Assembly: GCA_028284285.1 (NCBI GenBank)
Contig: JANQSA010000059.1
Coordinates: 1-64,000, forward strand
Reading direction: 5' to 3'
DNA: 64,000 bases
Origin: Croceivirga sp.
GTDB lineage: Bacteria; Bacteroidota; Bacteroidia; Flavobacteriales; Flavobacteriaceae
In this document: in pieces, positions 18,682 to 28,871 of the stretch
Position numbering within the stretch: position 1 is the stretch's first letter
How the letters are laid out: every line of letters begins with the position of its first letter
Notes under the pieces: model-generated
The model's database searches: none
Seen by the model: only the letters and a program-made list of their open reading frames with translations
What the model was told of the DNA's origin: nothing
Program-made: the position numbers and the translations under genes

Positions 18682-21600
18682 AAAAAGTCATTGAGTATTT
18701 TATAAAGTACCATGTTGCCGTTAATGTTATTATCATAGCGTTTTTTGTTTTTGGCACCGTAGGAGTGCTTTCCCTGAAATCTTCGTTTTTCCCCTTAACA
18801 GATTCCAAGAATGTATTGATCAACATTGCTTATCCCGGGGCATCTCCTCAGGAAATTGAGGAAGGAATTGTACTGAAAATTGAGGATAACCTCAAAGGAC
18901 TGCAAGGTGTTGATAGGGTAACCTCCACTTCCAACGAGAATTCGGGCTCCATTAATGTGGAAATTGAAAAAGGATATGATATTGATTTTATGCTGTTGGA
19001 AGTCAAAAATGCCGTGGATCGCGTACCTACTTTCCCGGCAGGGATGGAACCTCTGATCGTCTCTAAACTGGAAGCGGTACGTCCTACAATTACCTTTGCG
19101 GTAAGTGGGGAGAAAGTATCGCTGGCTACCTTAAAACAAATTGGCAGACAGATTGAGAATGATCTACGTGCTATTGACGGGATTTCTCAAATCACCATTG
19201 CAGGATATCCTGAAGAAGAAATTGAGATCGCGGTAAATGAAGACAAGCTGCTTGCCTATAATGTTTCTTTTACTGAAGTGGCCCAGGCGGTATCCAATGC
19301 TAACATTCTGGTAACGGGAGGAAATATTAAAACCGATGCTGAAGAATACTTGATTCGTGCCAATAACCGATCGTATTACGGGGATGAACTCTCCAATATT
19401 ATCGTACGGGGAGAGGCTTCGGGCAGAACGGTAAGGCTTCGTGATGTGGCGATAATCCGGGATCGTTTCTCGGAAACCCCCAATGCTTCCTATTTTGATG
19501 GCAACCTTTCTGTAAATGTTACCATTACCAGTACCAATACAGAGGATCTGATAGGTTCAGCCGAAAAGGTAAGGGCCTACATTGAAGATTTCAATCAGAA
19601 GTACAACAATGTACAACTCAATGTAGTTAGGGACCTCTCTACCACGCTCACCCAACGTACCCAATTGCTTATAGAAAACGCAGTCATGGGAATGTTGCTT
19701 GTTCTGCTGTTTTTATCCCTCTTCCTAAACACACGTTTGGCCTTTTGGGTAGCTTTCGGACTTCCCATTGCTTTTCTGGGAATGTTCATTTTTGCTCCGA
19801 TGTTTGATGTAACCATCAATGTGCTCTCCCTTTTTGGTATGATTATCGTTATTGGTATTTTGGTGGATGACGGAATTGTTATTGCCGAAAACATCTACCA
19901 ACATTATGAAAAAGGAAAAAAACCGATCCGTGCGGCCATAGATGGTACTATGGAGGTGATTCCACCTATTGTGTCGGCCATAATAACCACAGTTCTGGCT
20001 TTCTCTATTTTTTTGTTCCTGGATGGTAGAATCGGTGACTTTTTTGGAGAGGTATCTGTTATAGTGATCTTAACTCTGGTAGTTTCTTTGGTAGAAGCCC
20101 TGATCATTCTTCCGGCGCATTTGGCGCATTCCAAGGCACTTCGAAAGCAAAAAGAAGGTTCTAAAACAGGTCTTGCACAAGTCTTTTCCAAACTTCGAAT
20201 GATCAACAAAATGGGGGATCGGTTTATGGCTTGGATGCGGGATAATTTATACAGCCCAACTTTACGATTTGCCTTGCAGTACCGATTATTGACCTTTTCT
20301 TTTTTCATTCTGGCCCTCTTTTTAACCTTTGGATCTATAAATGGAGGTATAATACGGACTGCATTTTTTCCCCGTATTGCGAGTGATCGGGTAGCGGTAG
20401 AACTTCAAATGCCCAATGGTACCAATGAAAAAGTTACGGACTCTATAATAAGTATGATCCAGGAAAAGGCAGCGATTGTAAATGAAGAACTTACGAAAGA
20501 ATACCTGAACGGTACCGGAAAAGTGCTTTTCGAAAATATGATCAAAAACGTAGGCCCGGGTTCGTCAACAGCTATTTTGGAGATCAATCTATTGCCAGGA
20601 GAAGAACGCCCGGATGAAATCAGGGCCGATGTGGTCACCGGAAGGCTTCGGGAATTGGTTGGCCCGGTAATCGGTGTGGAGAGTCTTATCTATGGTTCAG
20701 GGGGTAACTTTGGCGGTGACCCGGTTTCGGTATCATTACTGGGAAATAATATCGCCGAACTCAAAGCGGCAAAAGCGGAACTCAAAACAGCCATGGAGAG
20801 CAATGCCTTGCTAAAGGATGTTGCTGATAATGATCCTGCCGGCATTAAGGAGATCCAGATGGAATTGAAAGATAATGCGTATCTGCTGGGGCTGGATCTA
20901 AGAAGCGTTATGAATCAGGTTAGGGCAGGCTTTTTTGGTGCACAGGCACAGCGATTTCAAAGAGGGCAGGACGAGATACGTGTTTGGGTGCGATACGATA
21001 GGGAAAATAGAGCATCTATAAATGATTTGGATGAAATGCGGATCATTACGCCTTCAGGGGATCGGGTCCCTCTTAAAGAAATTGCCAATTACCAAATAGA
21101 ACGCGGGGATGTTGCGATAAACCACCTGGATGGGCAACGGGAAATACAAATAAGTTCGGATCTTAAAGACCCTAAAAATACGAGTGCTCCCGATATTTTA
21201 GCATGGATTCGAAATGATATCATGCCGGAGATACAATCCAAGTATCCTACGGTAATGGCTTCCTATGAAGGACAAAACAGAGAACGAAACAAACTTACCG
21301 ATTCTTTGAACTATGTAGGTCCGGTGGTTCTTTTTCTCATCTACATTACAATAGCGTTTACCTTTAGGAGTTTTAGCCAGCCATTATTGTTGTTGTTGTT
21401 GATCCCGTTCAGTTTAACAGCAGTAGGATGGGGGCACTGGATTCACGATTTCCCGCTGAATATTTTGAGTATGCTGGGTATCATAGCGCTTATTGGGATA
21501 ATGGTTAATGATGGGTTGGTACTTATTGGAAAGTTCAATAGTAATCTTAGGGGAGGCATGACTTTTGATCAGGCGATTTATGAAGCCGGACGGTCCCGGT

Positions 21601-21965
21601 TTAGAGCGATCTTTTTGACCTCTGCTACCACTATTGCCGGTTTGGCTCCCTTGCTTTTGGAAAAAAGCAGGCAGGCACAGTTCTTAAAACCAATGGCCAT
21701 TTCAATTGCCTATGGTATTGGTTTTGCTACCGTTCTCACGCTGGTGATGCTACCTATTTTTCTATCCTACAATAACTCTTTCAAAGTAGGGGTGAAATGG
21801 TTACGTACCGGAAATAAAGTGAGTAAGGAAGAAGTAGAACGCGCAATCAGGGAAAAAGAGGAGGAAGCTCATATGGCGGAAGGGAAGGCCAAAACGTTGA
21901 ACGGCCATGATCTGGAAATTGAAGAGGCAGATAAAGCGCAAAAGGAACTCGAAGAAATAGTATAA
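18678..21965 (+). CDS. RND family efflux permease (AcrB/HAE1-like)
   Basis: A 1095-residue inner-membrane proton antiporter with the duplicated layout of the RND family: one N-terminal helix, a large periplasmic loop, helices 2-6, then the same pattern again. The proton-relay aspartate pair is present in GILVDDGIVIAEN (helix 4), and a corresponding element MVNDGLVLIGKFN lies in the second half. After the last helix is an acidic, charged tail of about 65 residues (KVSKEEVERAIREKEEEAH to the end), longer than in E. coli AcrB. Substrates cannot be predicted. It is translationally coupled to the adaptor (4-bp overlap) and to the channel (1-bp overlap). Confidence 0.95.
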   Translation: MKKVIEYFIKYHVAVNVIIIAFFVFGTVGVLSLKSSFFPLTDSKNVLINIAYPGASPQEIEEGIVLKIEDNLKGLQGVDRVTSTSNENSGSINVEIEKGYDIDFMLLEVKNAVDRVPTFPAGMEPLIVSKLEAVRPTITFAVSGEKVSLATLKQIGRQIENDLRAIDGISQITIAGYPEEEIEIAVNEDKLLAYNVSFTEVAQAVSNANILVTGGNIKTDAEEYLIRANNRSYYGDELSNIIVRGEASGRTVRLRDVAIIRDRFSETPNASYFDGNLSVNVTITSTNTEDLIGSAEKVRAYIEDFNQKYNNVQLNVVRDLSTTLTQRTQLLIENAVMGMLLVLLFLSLFLNTRLAFWVAFGLPIAFLGMFIFAPMFDVTINVLSLFGMIIVIGILVDDGIVIAENIYQHYEKGKKPIRAAIDGTMEVIPPIVSAIITTVLAFSIFLFLDGRIGDFFGEVSVIVILTLVVSLVEALIILPAHLAHSKALRKQKEGSKTGLAQVFSKLRMINKMGDRFMAWMRDNLYSPTLRFALQYRLLTFSFFILALFLTFGSINGGIIRTAFFPRIASDRVAVELQMPNGTNEKVTDSIISMIQEKAAIVNEELTKEYLNGTGKVLFENMIKNVGPGSSTAILEINLLPGEERPDEIRADVVTGRLRELVGPVIGVESLIYGSGGNFGGDPVSVSLLGNNIAELKAAKAELKTAMESNALLKDVADNDPAGIKEIQMELKDNAYLLGLDLRSVMNQVRAGFFGAQAQRFQRGQDEIRVWVRYDRENRASINDLDEMRIITPSGDRVPLKEIANYQIERGDVAINHLDGQREIQISSDLKDPKNTSAPDILAWIRNDIMPEIQSKYPTVMASYEGQNRERNKLTDSLNYVGPVVLFLIYITIAFTFRSFSQPLLLLLLIPFSLTAVGWGHWIHDFPLNILSMLGIIALIGIMVNDGLVLIGKFNSNLRGGMTFDQAIYEAGRSRFRAIFLTSATTIAGLAPLLLEKSRQAQFLKPMAISIAYGIGFATVLTLVMLPIFLSYNNSFKVGVKWLRTGNKVSKEEVERAIREKEEEAHMAEGKAKTLNGHDLEIEEADKAQKELEEIV

Positions 21966-23356
21966 TGAGAATATACCTTATGACGCTGTTCCTAACAGCG
22001 TTTTGCATTTTCCCCACCACTGCTCAATATCAACTGCTAACAAAGGAAGAGGCGATCAAGCTTACTTTAGAGAACAACCTGGGTATTGTAATAGCAGAGA
22101 ATAATGTGAGGGTTGCCGAGAACAACAAAAGTCTGCTCAATTCAGGCTTTTTGCCGACCATTACGGGCTCTGCAGGGGCAGACTATCAGCGAGACGATTC
22201 AACATTTGAATTCCCGGGTCAGTTTTTGAATGACCCAGGTACCGGAGAACCGTTACTGGATGAAGCCGGAAATCCTGTTCCCAGACCGGATGCAGACCTT
22301 TACAAGGCAGAGGCGCAGCGCTATAATGCCCAAATAACCGCAGATTACGTGCTTTTTGATGGTTTGGGAAGGTTATATGATCTGAAGCGATTAAAAGAGG
22401 AGTATAATTTATCCGCCTTACAGGCAAGAGAAACGATAGAGACCACCATCTTGCAACTGTTTACCATATATTTTGAAGCGGCCCGCCTCTCCGAAAATAT
22501 TGCTGTACTGGAGGAAACCTATGCGAATACAAACGACAGGTTAGAAAGGACTACCTATAGTTTTGAGTATGGCCAGATCAACAAGTTAGACGTGTTAAAT
22601 GCCCAGGTAGACCTTGTAACGGACAGTATTAATTTAATGAACGAGCGACAGTTGCTGGAGAATACTACCCGTGACCTGAACATCGTGTTGAATAAGGATC
22701 TGGAAAACCGTTTTGTAGTGGATACCACAATAACATTTATTGATGATTTCCGGTTGGAAGAATTCCTGGCTACCGGAGAACAGAACAATGTAGTTATGTT
22801 ACAAGCCAAATCTAACATGACCATCAACGATTATGCGTTGAAATCGGCCAAGTCGGTTTTTTTGCCCACTTTGGGATTGACGGGCACCTACGGATGGAAT
22901 TTAAATCAAAATGCTCCAGGGCCATTCTTCCCCGGGGTAACCGTTAACAATACCCGAAATTTTGCTTTGGGCGCAAGACTTACCTGGGACTTATTCGATG
23001 GGGGTACTGGTATCACCCAGGTGAAAAATGCCAGGATATTGTTAGAATCTCAGGACGCTCAGCAGAATCAAATTGAATTGGAAGTAAAAAGGGACATTGC
23101 CAATGCCCTGGGAGATTATGAAAATCGGTTGCAGGTTTTTGAGCTACAGGAACAAAATGTGATTACCGCTACAGATAACTACAATCGTTCCAACGAACGC
23201 TATAAGTTGGGGCAGATCACCTCCGTGGAACTCCGACAGGCGCAGATTAATTTACTCAATGCCAGGACGAACCGAAATTTGGCAAAATACAATGCTAAAC
23301 TGGCCGAACTACAACTGCTGCAACTCACGGGGCAATTGTTGAACGTAGAACTTTAG
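21965..23356 (+). CDS. TolC-family outer membrane efflux channel
   Basis: A 463-residue outer-membrane channel of the OEP family. The signal peptide is MRIYLMTLFLTAFCIFPTTAQ. Two homologous halves of long helices follow, with the typical LTKEEAIKLTLENNLGIVIAENNVRVAENN in the first and GQITSVELRQAQINLLNARTN in the second. The start codon shares a base with the stop codon of the pump gene (TAATG), so it is translationally coupled and completes the tripartite pump. Confidence 0.94.
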   Translation: MRIYLMTLFLTAFCIFPTTAQYQLLTKEEAIKLTLENNLGIVIAENNVRVAENNKSLLNSGFLPTITGSAGADYQRDDSTFEFPGQFLNDPGTGEPLLDEAGNPVPRPDADLYKAEAQRYNAQITADYVLFDGLGRLYDLKRLKEEYNLSALQARETIETTILQLFTIYFEAARLSENIAVLEETYANTNDRLERTTYSFEYGQINKLDVLNAQVDLVTDSINLMNERQLLENTTRDLNIVLNKDLENRFVVDTTITFIDDFRLEEFLATGEQNNVVMLQAKSNMTINDYALKSAKSVFLPTLGLTGTYGWNLNQNAPGPFFPGVTVNNTRNFALGARLTWDLFDGGTGITQVKNARILLESQDAQQNQIELEVKRDIANALGDYENRLQVFELQEQNVITATDNYNRSNERYKLGQITSVELRQAQINLLNARTNRNLAKYNAKLAELQLLQLTGQLLNVEL

Positions 23357-23365
23357 AGCAAGCAG

Positions 23366-23548
23366 ATGTTGGAGCACTTCTTTCAATGCCCGTACTGTTG
23401 GGAGTCAATTTCCATGCTTTTGGATAGTTCTGTCTCCCATCAAACCTATGTGGAAGACTGTGAGGTGTGTTGCAACCCCATTGAAATAACTACCCGGTTT
23501 CGGGAAAATGAATTGATAATTTTTGAAGCAGGGGAATTGGGGCAATAA
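23366..23548 (+). CDS. CPXCG-type cysteine-rich mini-protein
   Basis: A 60-residue protein with paired cysteines, CPYC at residues 8-11 and CEVCC at 32-36, that fits the small CPXCG-motif cysteine-rich family and would bind one zinc ion. The usual CPxCG reads CPYCW here. The acidic C-terminus is common in this family. It starts 9 bp after the TolC-family gene and may be read from the same transcript. Function unknown. Confidence 0.75.
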   Translation: MLEHFFQCPYCWESISMLLDSSVSHQTYVEDCEVCCNPIEITTRFRENELIIFEAGELGQ

Positions 23549-23565
23549 ATGTGTATTTTTAAGAA

Positions 23566-23725
23566 GAACTCATTTAGACTTTTTCAATTGGCTAAAAAAT
23601 CACTCTTTTTCACCCACTTTTTGTCTTTTTTTCCTTCCGTAACACTGCTACGCAACTCAAAAAAGCCTTCAATCGGGCAAAAAACAACTGATTTTCGCTT
23701 CAATCCAAAAAGTCTAAATGAGTTC
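23566..23725. repeat. Non-coding element with 19-bp terminal inverted repeats
   Basis: GAACTCATTTAGACTTTTT at 23566-23584 is the exact reverse complement of 23707-23725. The 160-bp interval contains no supported gene and lies between the CPXCG gene and the MFS gene. The size and perfect terminal repeats resemble a miniature inverted-repeat element, or a long-range hairpin in the mRNA. No target-site duplication is evident at the borders. Confidence 0.75.
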
Positions 23726-23745
23726 AATGCCAAAGTCCTCTTTCC

Positions 23746-25077
23746 ATGAAACTTTCGTCCCTTGTTCCGTCAAAAATATTTCCCATTCTATTGGTCAATT
23801 TTATCGGGATTTTGGGGTATAGCATTGTGGTGCCTATTCTTATTTTTATTGTATCTGACTTTGGGGGGAATGGTTTTATATACGGGATTTTAGGGGCAAT
23901 GTACCCCTTTTTTCAGTTCATTGGCGCCCCCATACTGGGCAACTTATCGGATAAGATTGGTAGAAAAAAAGTGCTGGTTATTAGTCAGTTGGGAACTTTC
24001 ATTGCCTGGTTGTTGTTTCTCCTCGCTTTTCTCCTCCCGGAAACCCAATTATGGAGGCAAAACACAGAATTCACCGGTACCTATGTGATGACTTTACCCT
24101 TGATCCTGATCTTTGTCGCACGAATTTTTGATGGTTTCACGGGCGGGAATGTTTCTGTGGCCAATGCGTATTTATCAGACATCTCTACAGATGAGGACCG
24201 CAATGCCAACTTTGGAAAAATGGGAGCTTCAACCAGTTTGGGATTTGTGTTGGGGCCTGCCGTCGCTGGAATCCTGGCTTCAACTGTCTTGGGAGAAGCG
24301 CTTCCCCTCATTCTAGCAGCCATCATATCCCTTATTGCCATTTTTGTGATCAATACCCGGTTGGAGGAAAGCGATCCTTGTATTGTGGATACCAGGATTT
24401 TAGAAGCGAAGTCCTTTCGGCGATTTTTTCAGGTGGAGCACAAAGATTGTTATACCGAAGGGCAGGAGACCTATGGGGAAAAGAAACCCAGTTGGCGCAC
24501 TATTTGGAGCTTGCCAGGCATTCCATTACTCTACGCGGTGTATTTCCTGACCTTTTTAGCTTTTAGCTTGTTTTATGCTGGCTTACCTATTTATGCCAAT
24601 ACCTTGCTAGGTTGGACTGCAACGGATTTAGGATTGTTTTTGGCCTACTCCAGTGTTGTGATGATCCTAACACAGGGGCCATTGCTTACCCGGTTATCCA
24701 AGGTCATCACTAATGAGCTACTGATTCTTTTGGGGTCTGTATTGTTAGCTTTGGGCTTTTATTTGCTTTCTTCTGAAACTATTTTTATGATTTACCTGGC
24801 CAATACGGTTTTTTCCCTGGGAAATGGTTTGATGTGGCCCAGTTTTCTCGCTTTATTATCCAAAACGGGGAACAAGAAGAACCAGGGGGCTATCCAGGGA
24901 TATGGCAATAGCATGGGCAGTATGGCCAGTATGATAGGGCTGGTCTTGGGAGGGATACTGTTTGAATCCATTTCCACCTATGTGTTTATCCTTGGAGGGT
25001 TCATTTTTCTTCTGATAACCCTCTTGATGGCGGGGAACTTTCTGATGAAGAAGAAAACAATGGTGCTTACAAACTAA
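23746..25077 (+). CDS. MFS transporter of the Tet/TCR-like class
   Basis: A 443-residue inner-membrane transporter with about twelve hydrophobic helices. The major-facilitator loop motif is clear after helix 2 (GNLSDKIGRKKVL), and the helix 5 motif region is LGFVLGPAVAGIL. A longer hydrophilic loop in the middle (residues about 208-255) separates the two halves. The family includes tetracycline and multidrug antiporters, but the substrate cannot be read from the sequence. Its ATG is 20 bp after the right end of the inverted-repeat element, so that element is its upstream region. Confidence 0.88.
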   Translation: MKLSSLVPSKIFPILLVNFIGILGYSIVVPILIFIVSDFGGNGFIYGILGAMYPFFQFIGAPILGNLSDKIGRKKVLVISQLGTFIAWLLFLLAFLLPETQLWRQNTEFTGTYVMTLPLILIFVARIFDGFTGGNVSVANAYLSDISTDEDRNANFGKMGASTSLGFVLGPAVAGILASTVLGEALPLILAAIISLIAIFVINTRLEESDPCIVDTRILEAKSFRRFFQVEHKDCYTEGQETYGEKKPSWRTIWSLPGIPLLYAVYFLTFLAFSLFYAGLPIYANTLLGWTATDLGLFLAYSSVVMILTQGPLLTRLSKVITNELLILLGSVLLALGFYLLSSETIFMIYLANTVFSLGNGLMWPSFLALLSKTGNKKNQGAIQGYGNSMGSMASMIGLVLGGILFESISTYVFILGGFIFLLITLLMAGNFLMKKKTMVLTN

Positions 25078-25186
25078 TTTTTCGTTATTCATCCGGGTGG
25101 TTGGCAACAACCATAGGGATCCCTGGAATGGACAATAATGTGGTGTGGATTTCGTTGGAACCTAAGACCCTTTACCTACTAATGTT

Positions 25187-26008
25187 ATGAGAACCCATTT
25201 CAATTGTACAACTCTTTTGAGAATAATTACACTCTGCCTTTTCGTAGGTAGCGGTACTGTATTTTTATCGTGCAGTGAAGACGAATTTTCGGAAGCAATG
25301 GCAACTTCGGGGGAAGAGGATAATGACGCAGGCAATTCCGAGGACGAAGGGAACGCTGACTCAAGTCCTGCCAATGAATGCCCTGGCGATATCGGTTTTG
25401 TTTTTGAAGAAGCCAATGGGATAGTTTCCATTGAGTTTGAAGACAATGATTTCCCACAGGGTTGGGTGCTAAAAAATGACGGAGAGGCCACATCCGGAGA
25501 TGGATATATGCAATGGGAAGGTGATCCCAAAATGAATGCTCCGGGTAACGGAACCGTGGTGTTCCCCTTTCGTATTACCCAGCCCGGTACCTATCGTTTC
25601 CTTTGGAAATCCTCTTTTAGAGCGGGAAATGATGGCACAGAACACAACGATTCCTGGTTGCGTTTTCCGGATGCCGATGATTTTTTTGGACGGAAGGGGG
25701 ACGGCAGTGTCATCTATCCAAAAGATTCCGGCAAAACCCCAAATCCAAATGGTTCTTCCTCAGATGGCTGGTTTAAGATCTATCGTAGTGGAAATGACAC
25801 TACTTTTAAGTGGCAGGCTTCCACTTCCGATCATGATGCACATGATATCTATGCTTCATTTTCAAGCAGCGGGGTATATCGCATTGAAATTTCCGCCCGT
25901 TCCACCTTCCATGGAATTGATCGTTTACTGTTGTTTCAGGAAGGATTATCTCAAAATGATGCCATACAAGCTGCGGATACCTTTAGTCTGAAGACCAATT
26001 GTGATTAG
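25187..26008 (+). CDS. Lipoprotein with carbohydrate-binding-like beta-sandwich domain
   Basis: A 273-residue exported lipoprotein. The hydrophobic segment ending in TVFLSCSEDEF has the lipidated cysteine near residue 29 and is followed by an acidic, Asp/Glu/Ser-rich linker. The remaining domain (about residues 65-270) has features of galactose-binding-like carbohydrate modules: GIVSIEFED near its start, GDGYMQWEGDP, FRITQPGTYRFLWKSSF and GVYRIEISARS. The resemblance is by pattern only and no enzyme domain is attached. It is a monocistronic gene that converges with ppc. Confidence 0.65.
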   Translation: MRTHFNCTTLLRIITLCLFVGSGTVFLSCSEDEFSEAMATSGEEDNDAGNSEDEGNADSSPANECPGDIGFVFEEANGIVSIEFEDNDFPQGWVLKNDGEATSGDGYMQWEGDPKMNAPGNGTVVFPFRITQPGTYRFLWKSSFRAGNDGTEHNDSWLRFPDADDFFGRKGDGSVIYPKDSGKTPNPNGSSSDGWFKIYRSGNDTTFKWQASTSDHDAHDIYASFSSSGVYRIEISARSTFHGIDRLLLFQEGLSQNDAIQAADTFSLKTNCD

Positions 26009-26105
26009 ATTAAATGCCACGGAGTTGTGGTGGGTTATCAAACCATACCACTTCATTCACATCGGTTTCACCTTTTCCACAACAAAGCCTGAATACTTTG
26101 TTTTA

Positions 26106-28823
26106 TCATCCCGTACCCTTTAGTCCACCGGATAGCACATTGACCAGCAACAGCAATTTTAACAACAATTGATTTGCTGCCTGTGGATCACTTTCTCTAA
26201 GGCTTCGCCATTTGGTAAGCGATTGTATTTGAATCTCATGCAATATTCCTAGAGCATCTTTTCTGAGTTTGTTGTTTTCCAATCGCGAGACTCTGCGTTC
26301 CTCAACAGAGGCACCTAAAATGTTTTCAATTTGTGTCAGACCCATATCATAATCCGCCAGAATAAGATCCATCAATTCGTCTCTGGAAGCGGAATCCGCC
26401 ACCATATTGGCAAATAACTTCATGATCTCAGTATTGGAATTTAAAAGATTGGTCTCAATTTGAATGAGGCCGTATTTCAGGAAAGGCCACTCCTCTGCAG
26501 CAGTTTCCAAATGCTTAAAGTCTTCCGGGAACTCTTCCTTAAACTTTCCAAGTGCAGCACCTGTTCCAAACCATCCGGTGAGATTGAATCTTGATTGATT
26601 CCAACTAAATACCCATGGAATGGAACGAAGATCATTTAGAGAGCGCTGACCTGTTCTTCGCGCCGGCCTGGAACCAATTTTGCTTTGTTCCAATACATCA
26701 ATGGGAGTGGCCTGGCTATAAAATTCTATGAACTTTGGATGATCCAGTAATTGTCTGTATTGGCTTCGTGCCATTTCTTCGAGGCGATCCATGACATGGT
26801 ACAGTTTTTGGTTCTTATCGGTTTCCATGGACAACATCGCCTGCCGGGCCGTACCGGAAATTAACATTTCCAGATTGTAACACGCGTTTAAGCGATTGGC
26901 AAATTGATTTGCAATAGTTTCCCCTTGTACAGTTATTTTCATGTGGCCACTCATAGCTCCTGGGGGCATGCTTTCCAAAAAGCGATGGATTTTTCCACCA
27001 CCTCTACTGATGGTTCCTCCGCGACCATGGAAAAAACGAAGTTTGACCCCAAAACGATTGCCCACTTTTGTGAGCTTTTCCTCTGCCTTGAAAATATTCC
27101 ACCTACTGGTCAATATACCACCGTCTTTGTTGCTGTCACTATAGCCAAGCATTACTTCCTGAATGAACGAGGTGTTGCTTTTCAGCTGTTCCTGAACGAC
27201 AGGATGGTTCAAAAAGGCATCCAGGATATCCGGTCCTGCTACCAGGTCATCAATGGTTTCCAAAAGGGGTACCACTGGAAGCCGGGCATCTTTTAAGCCC
27301 ACCTCACGTAGAAAAAGAAAAACCACAAGCAGGTCACTCAAACTACGTGTCATACTCACAATCACAGAACCAATGCCATCCTTCCCATACCGATTCACAT
27401 AGTTTTTCACTTCCCTAAAATACCCTAACACATTGTCCGCTTCCGGACCACATGATGTTCCTTCCACAAGAAAAGGACGGCTGCTTTGCAGTTCTTGATT
27501 AATAAAAGACAGTCTTTTTTCTTCGTCCCAATGGGCATAATCAGCATCCGGAAAGCCGGACCTTTGCAAAATTTGACTTATGGCTTTTTCGTGATAAGCA
27601 CTATTTTGTCGGATATCGAGCTTTACCAAATGAAAGCCAAAGCTGCCCAGTATCCGTTCAACGGGGAATAGGTATTGCTTCGCTATGTTTTTTGCTTTTA
27701 ACTGTATCAATACAGTTCGCAGCTGTTGTAATTCTTCAGCTAAATCCTTTGAATGGCGATAATAGGAGTCTTCTTCAAGCGGAAAAGGTTCAACCATGGT
27801 GTTATCCAAGCGGGCTATCATAACATTGATAAATTGCCGCAATGGTTCTGAAGGGTTACGTTCCAGTGCCTTCTGACCTGCTGGTCCTAAAATTTTGGCT
27901 TTTGCGGTTAAACTATCATTGAACTCTTGTGGAATGCTGCTGAGATACTCCGAAAAGCTAAGTTTTCTGGCAAGCTCAATCAGCTCTTTCTTCAGTATTC
28001 TCAATGCCGCTTGTCGGTTTAATTTCAAGGTCTCAGCGGTGAAGGCCGGGGTGACGTAAGGATGCCCGTCGCGGTCTCCACCTACCCAGCTTCCAAATTG
28101 TAAGTTGGGAAATTGTTCCGGCCATTCCAGAAGTTCTGAGGAAAATCCCATATGTTCCCAGGCATCAAGCAAACGTTGATCTGTTAAACGCAAGACTTCA
28201 GGAAATACATTAACAAAATAGTGCATTACATTACTGCGTTCATCGGCCAATCGGGGTTTTTCCAGGTAGATTTCCCCGGTACGCCACCAACGTTCCAGTA
28301 CACTTTTAATCTCTTCTTTGATGACTGCCTTTTCAGAAGCGGACCAAAGCGGGTTCTCGTTTTTTGCCAATAGCACATAAAGCTCCCGGTGAATATCCAA
28401 TACCGTCAATCGTTTCGCCTCGGTAGGGTGGGCCGTCAATACCGGCGTTACAATAATTTTCGGTAAGAGATTGACCATTTCCGTCTCACTGATTCCCGAA
28501 GCTTTCCACAACTTTAACGTTTCGCCCCATGACCCGCGAGTGGTTTCCAATCCAAACCGGGTTTCTGTTTTTCGACGGAATTGAGTAGCAGCATTTTCTT
28601 CAACCAGATTGAGTAATTCAAAAGAAATTCCAATAGCCTGTGCCAGTTTTTCATCCGAAACCTTAGCTCGATTTGGGACATACTCCGTGTCGCCCAGGGG
28701 AATGTTCGCCGCCAGTTCATCTTCACCCAAGGAGTGAAGCATCTCTTTGAATGTTGCAATGAGATACGTAAAATCGGTTCGTATCTTTTGCAGTCCTTCC
28801 AGCTCTAATGTTTGCTTATTCAT
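26106..28823 (-). CDS. ppc: Phosphoenolpyruvate carboxylase
   Basis: A 905-residue enzyme that carboxylates phosphoenolpyruvate to oxaloacetate, replenishing the TCA cycle. Catalytic motifs are present: VLTAHPTEAKR near the N-terminus (active His), GYSDSNKDGG and FHGRGGTISRGGG in the middle. The length is typical for the family. An open frame extends to a TTG at 28844, but the ATG at 28823 (MNKQTLELEGLQKI) is the better start. It is followed upstream, on the same strand, by the histidine kinase gene at a distance of 48 bp. Confidence 0.96.
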   Translation of the reverse strand: MNKQTLELEGLQKIRTDFTYLIATFKEMLHSLGEDELAANIPLGDTEYVPNRAKVSDEKLAQAIGISFELLNLVEENAATQFRRKTETRFGLETTRGSWGETLKLWKASGISETEMVNLLPKIIVTPVLTAHPTEAKRLTVLDIHRELYVLLAKNENPLWSASEKAVIKEEIKSVLERWWRTGEIYLEKPRLADERSNVMHYFVNVFPEVLRLTDQRLLDAWEHMGFSSELLEWPEQFPNLQFGSWVGGDRDGHPYVTPAFTAETLKLNRQAALRILKKELIELARKLSFSEYLSSIPQEFNDSLTAKAKILGPAGQKALERNPSEPLRQFINVMIARLDNTMVEPFPLEEDSYYRHSKDLAEELQQLRTVLIQLKAKNIAKQYLFPVERILGSFGFHLVKLDIRQNSAYHEKAISQILQRSGFPDADYAHWDEEKRLSFINQELQSSRPFLVEGTSCGPEADNVLGYFREVKNYVNRYGKDGIGSVIVSMTRSLSDLLVVFLFLREVGLKDARLPVVPLLETIDDLVAGPDILDAFLNHPVVQEQLKSNTSFIQEVMLGYSDSNKDGGILTSRWNIFKAEEKLTKVGNRFGVKLRFFHGRGGTISRGGGKIHRFLESMPPGAMSGHMKITVQGETIANQFANRLNACYNLEMLISGTARQAMLSMETDKNQKLYHVMDRLEEMARSQYRQLLDHPKFIEFYSQATPIDVLEQSKIGSRPARRTGQRSLNDLRSIPWVFSWNQSRFNLTGWFGTGAALGKFKEEFPEDFKHLETAAEEWPFLKYGLIQIETNLLNSNTEIMKLFANMVADSASRDELMDLILADYDMGLTQIENILGASVEERRVSRLENNKLRKDALGILHEIQIQSLTKWRSLRESDPQAANQLLLKLLLLVNVLSGGLKGTG

Positions 28824-28871
28824 AGTTTTTTGTGTTTGTGCCAAATCTTCGTTTATGGTAATTATTTGTTA

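Noticed and set aside
23549-23749. 66-residue plus-strand open frame after the CPXCG gene
   Set aside because: Its ends are formed by the 19-bp inverted repeats, it is rich in Phe/Ser/Lys without a recognisable pattern, and it overlaps the MFS start.
26027-26051. Hairpin GTGGT...ACCAC between the lipoprotein and ppc genes
   Set aside because: The stem is interrupted and no T-run follows on either strand, so I do not call it a terminator.
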